The translations under genes and the position numbers were made by a program. Shown piece by piece: positions 23,615 through 24,430 of a DNA stretch of 24,430 nt; position 1 is the first letter of the stretch; each line of letters begins with the position of its first letter. A model generated the notes under the pieces. That model was given only the letters and a program-made list of their open reading frames with translations. It had not been told where the DNA came from and searched no databases. The stretch comes from CAYZYO01 sp964482585 (GTDB lineage Bacteria; Bacillota; Syntrophomonadia; Syntrophomonadales; Syntrophomonadaceae): NCBI GenBank assembly GCA_964482585.1, contig CAYZYO010000022.1, positions 1 through 24,430 of the forward strand, written 5' to 3'.

Positions 23615-24394
23615 TTATTGACCCTTGAATTCAGGTTTTCTACGTTCAAGGAAAGCAGCCATTCCTTCCTTTTGGTCTTTGGTAGTAAAAAGGCTGCAAA
23701 ACTTTTCTAACTCTATCGATAAGCCGCTAGCTAAATCGGTATCCACCCCAGCATGAATCGATTCTTTTAGCATTTTTATTGCCACTGGTGGTTTAGTACT
23801 TAACTTATGCGCAAGTTTATTTACCTGTTGAAATAGCTCTTTTTGGGGAACGATTTGGTTTACCAGACCGATAGAAAGAGCTTTCTTTGCATCTATGGTG
23901 TCTCCGGAAAACATTAATTCTTTAGTATTAGCTATCCCTATCAAGCGAGGCAGCCTCTGGCTGCCTCCTGCTGCCGGGAAAATACCTAGATTAATTTCCG
24001 GAAAACCAAATTTAGCATTGTCCGCTGCTATACGATAATCACAGGTAAGGGTTAGTTCAACCCCTCCCCCAAAAACAAAGCCGCTAATAGCTGCAATAGT
24101 TGGTTTGTTTAGTTCTGCAATATTATTAAACGCCTGGTGAATGGGGGTCACATACTCTTTAGCCTCCAAGGGATTGCAGTTATACATAGCCTTAATATCT
24201 CCACCGGCTGCAAAAACCTTTTCGTTTCCGGTTATTATTAATACCCGGATCTGCTCATTCTGAGCAATCATAGTAACCGCGTTATCAAGTTCAGTAATTA
24301 ACTTATCATTAAGTGCATTCATGGCATCTGGACGGTTAAGAATTAAAGTGCAGATTGATCCTTTTAAATCAACAAGTATAGTATTATAATTCAA
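23615..24394 (-). CDS. Enoyl-CoA hydratase / crotonase family protein
   Basis: A 259-residue crotonase-fold enzyme, most likely hydrating trans-2-enoyl-CoA (for example crotonyl-CoA) in beta-oxidation or butyrate metabolism. The CoA and oxyanion-hole segments are FAAGGDIKAM (61-70) and SGFVFGGGVELTLTCDYRIA (104-123). Both catalytic glutamates of true hydratases are present: Glu113 (GGGVE) and Glu133 (GFPEI), followed by LGIFPAAGGSQRLPRLIG. C-terminal LERRKPEFKGQ is typical. The start is TTG at 24394, fixed by GGAGGTG nine bases upstream; there is no competing ATG. Partner genes (3-hydroxyacyl-CoA dehydrogenase, thiolase) probably lie outside the window. Confidence 0.94.
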   Translation of the reverse strand: MNYNTILVDLKGSICTLILNRPDAMNALNDKLITELDNAVTMIAQNEQIRVLIITGNEKVFAAGGDIKAMYNCNPLEAKEYVTPIHQAFNNIAELNKPTIAAISGFVFGGGVELTLTCDYRIAADNAKFGFPEINLGIFPAAGGSQRLPRLIGIANTKELMFSGDTIDAKKALSIGLVNQIVPQKELFQQVNKLAHKLSTKPPVAIKMLKESIHAGVDTDLASGLSIELEKFCSLFTTKDQKEGMAAFLERRKPEFKGQ

Positions 24395-24430
24395 TTCTGT
24401 ACACCTCCTATATTAGGTGCAGTTTTTTGT

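Noticed and set aside
23337..23710. Short ORFs on both strands in the PAS-crotonase gap
   Set aside because: They cross the end of the PAS gene, the terminator hairpin or the crotonase gene, and their translations look like chance reading.

Overview
The window is AT-rich and looks like a chromosomal segment from a Gram-positive, low-GC bacterium, most likely a Clostridia-type Firmicute (a syntrophomonad-like relative is a guess). The evidence is strong AGGAGG-type ribosome binding sites, frequent TTG and GTG starts, a Bacillus-type yhaO-yhaN pair, an OpuA-type betaine transporter, an AroF fused to an N-terminal ferredoxin-like domain, and a YesN-type response regulator. A run of ten N marks a scaffold gap, so this is a draft assembly.

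Layout. 24-1761: a REC-AraC response regulator and, on the minus strand, a diverged REP-associated (Y1/IS200-like) transposase. 2246-5421: a glycine betaine/proline ABC transporter (lipoprotein receptor, ATPase with CBS domains, permease). 5597-8352: a GNAT acetyltransferase (minus), an ICMT-like membrane methyltransferase, a soluble SAM methyltransferase, and a small unknown protein (minus). 8541-9239: an unrecognised 232-residue protein (minus). 9834-15101: two divergent aromatic-amino-acid operons, aroA-aroB on minus and aroF-tyrA on plus; aroF is preceded by a promoter and an attenuator-like leader. 15247-16014: an alpha/beta hydrolase. 16208-20402: yhaO-yhaN on minus, an SbcD/SbcC-like nuclease and ATPase pair, with yhaO broken only by the assembly gap. 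21495-23378: a protein made only of PAS domains. 23615-24394: a crotonase on minus.

The most striking structure is not a gene. Nearly every longer intergenic space carries a diverged copy of a MITE-like repeat of about 120-190 bp. It has termini close to GAGGGTTTTGCATAAT / ATTATGCAAAACCCTC and a palindromic core (GGAGACTAAAGTCTCC or GGCGACTGAAGTCGCC). I count eight element sites plus one fragment. Two of the sites (about 12.5-12.8 kb and 20.9-21.2 kb) share a longer composite unit in opposite orientation. Copies lie within a few bases of gene ends, and one separates the transporter receptor gene from its ATPase. Whether the Y1-type transposase has any part in spreading them is unproven.

Functionally, the window covers aromatic amino acid synthesis (aroF, aroB, aroA and tyrA together cover the first, second and sixth shikimate-pathway steps plus tyrosine formation), osmoprotectant uptake, DNA end processing, and signalling or methylation genes of unknown target. 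I found no rRNA, tRNA or CRISPR array.
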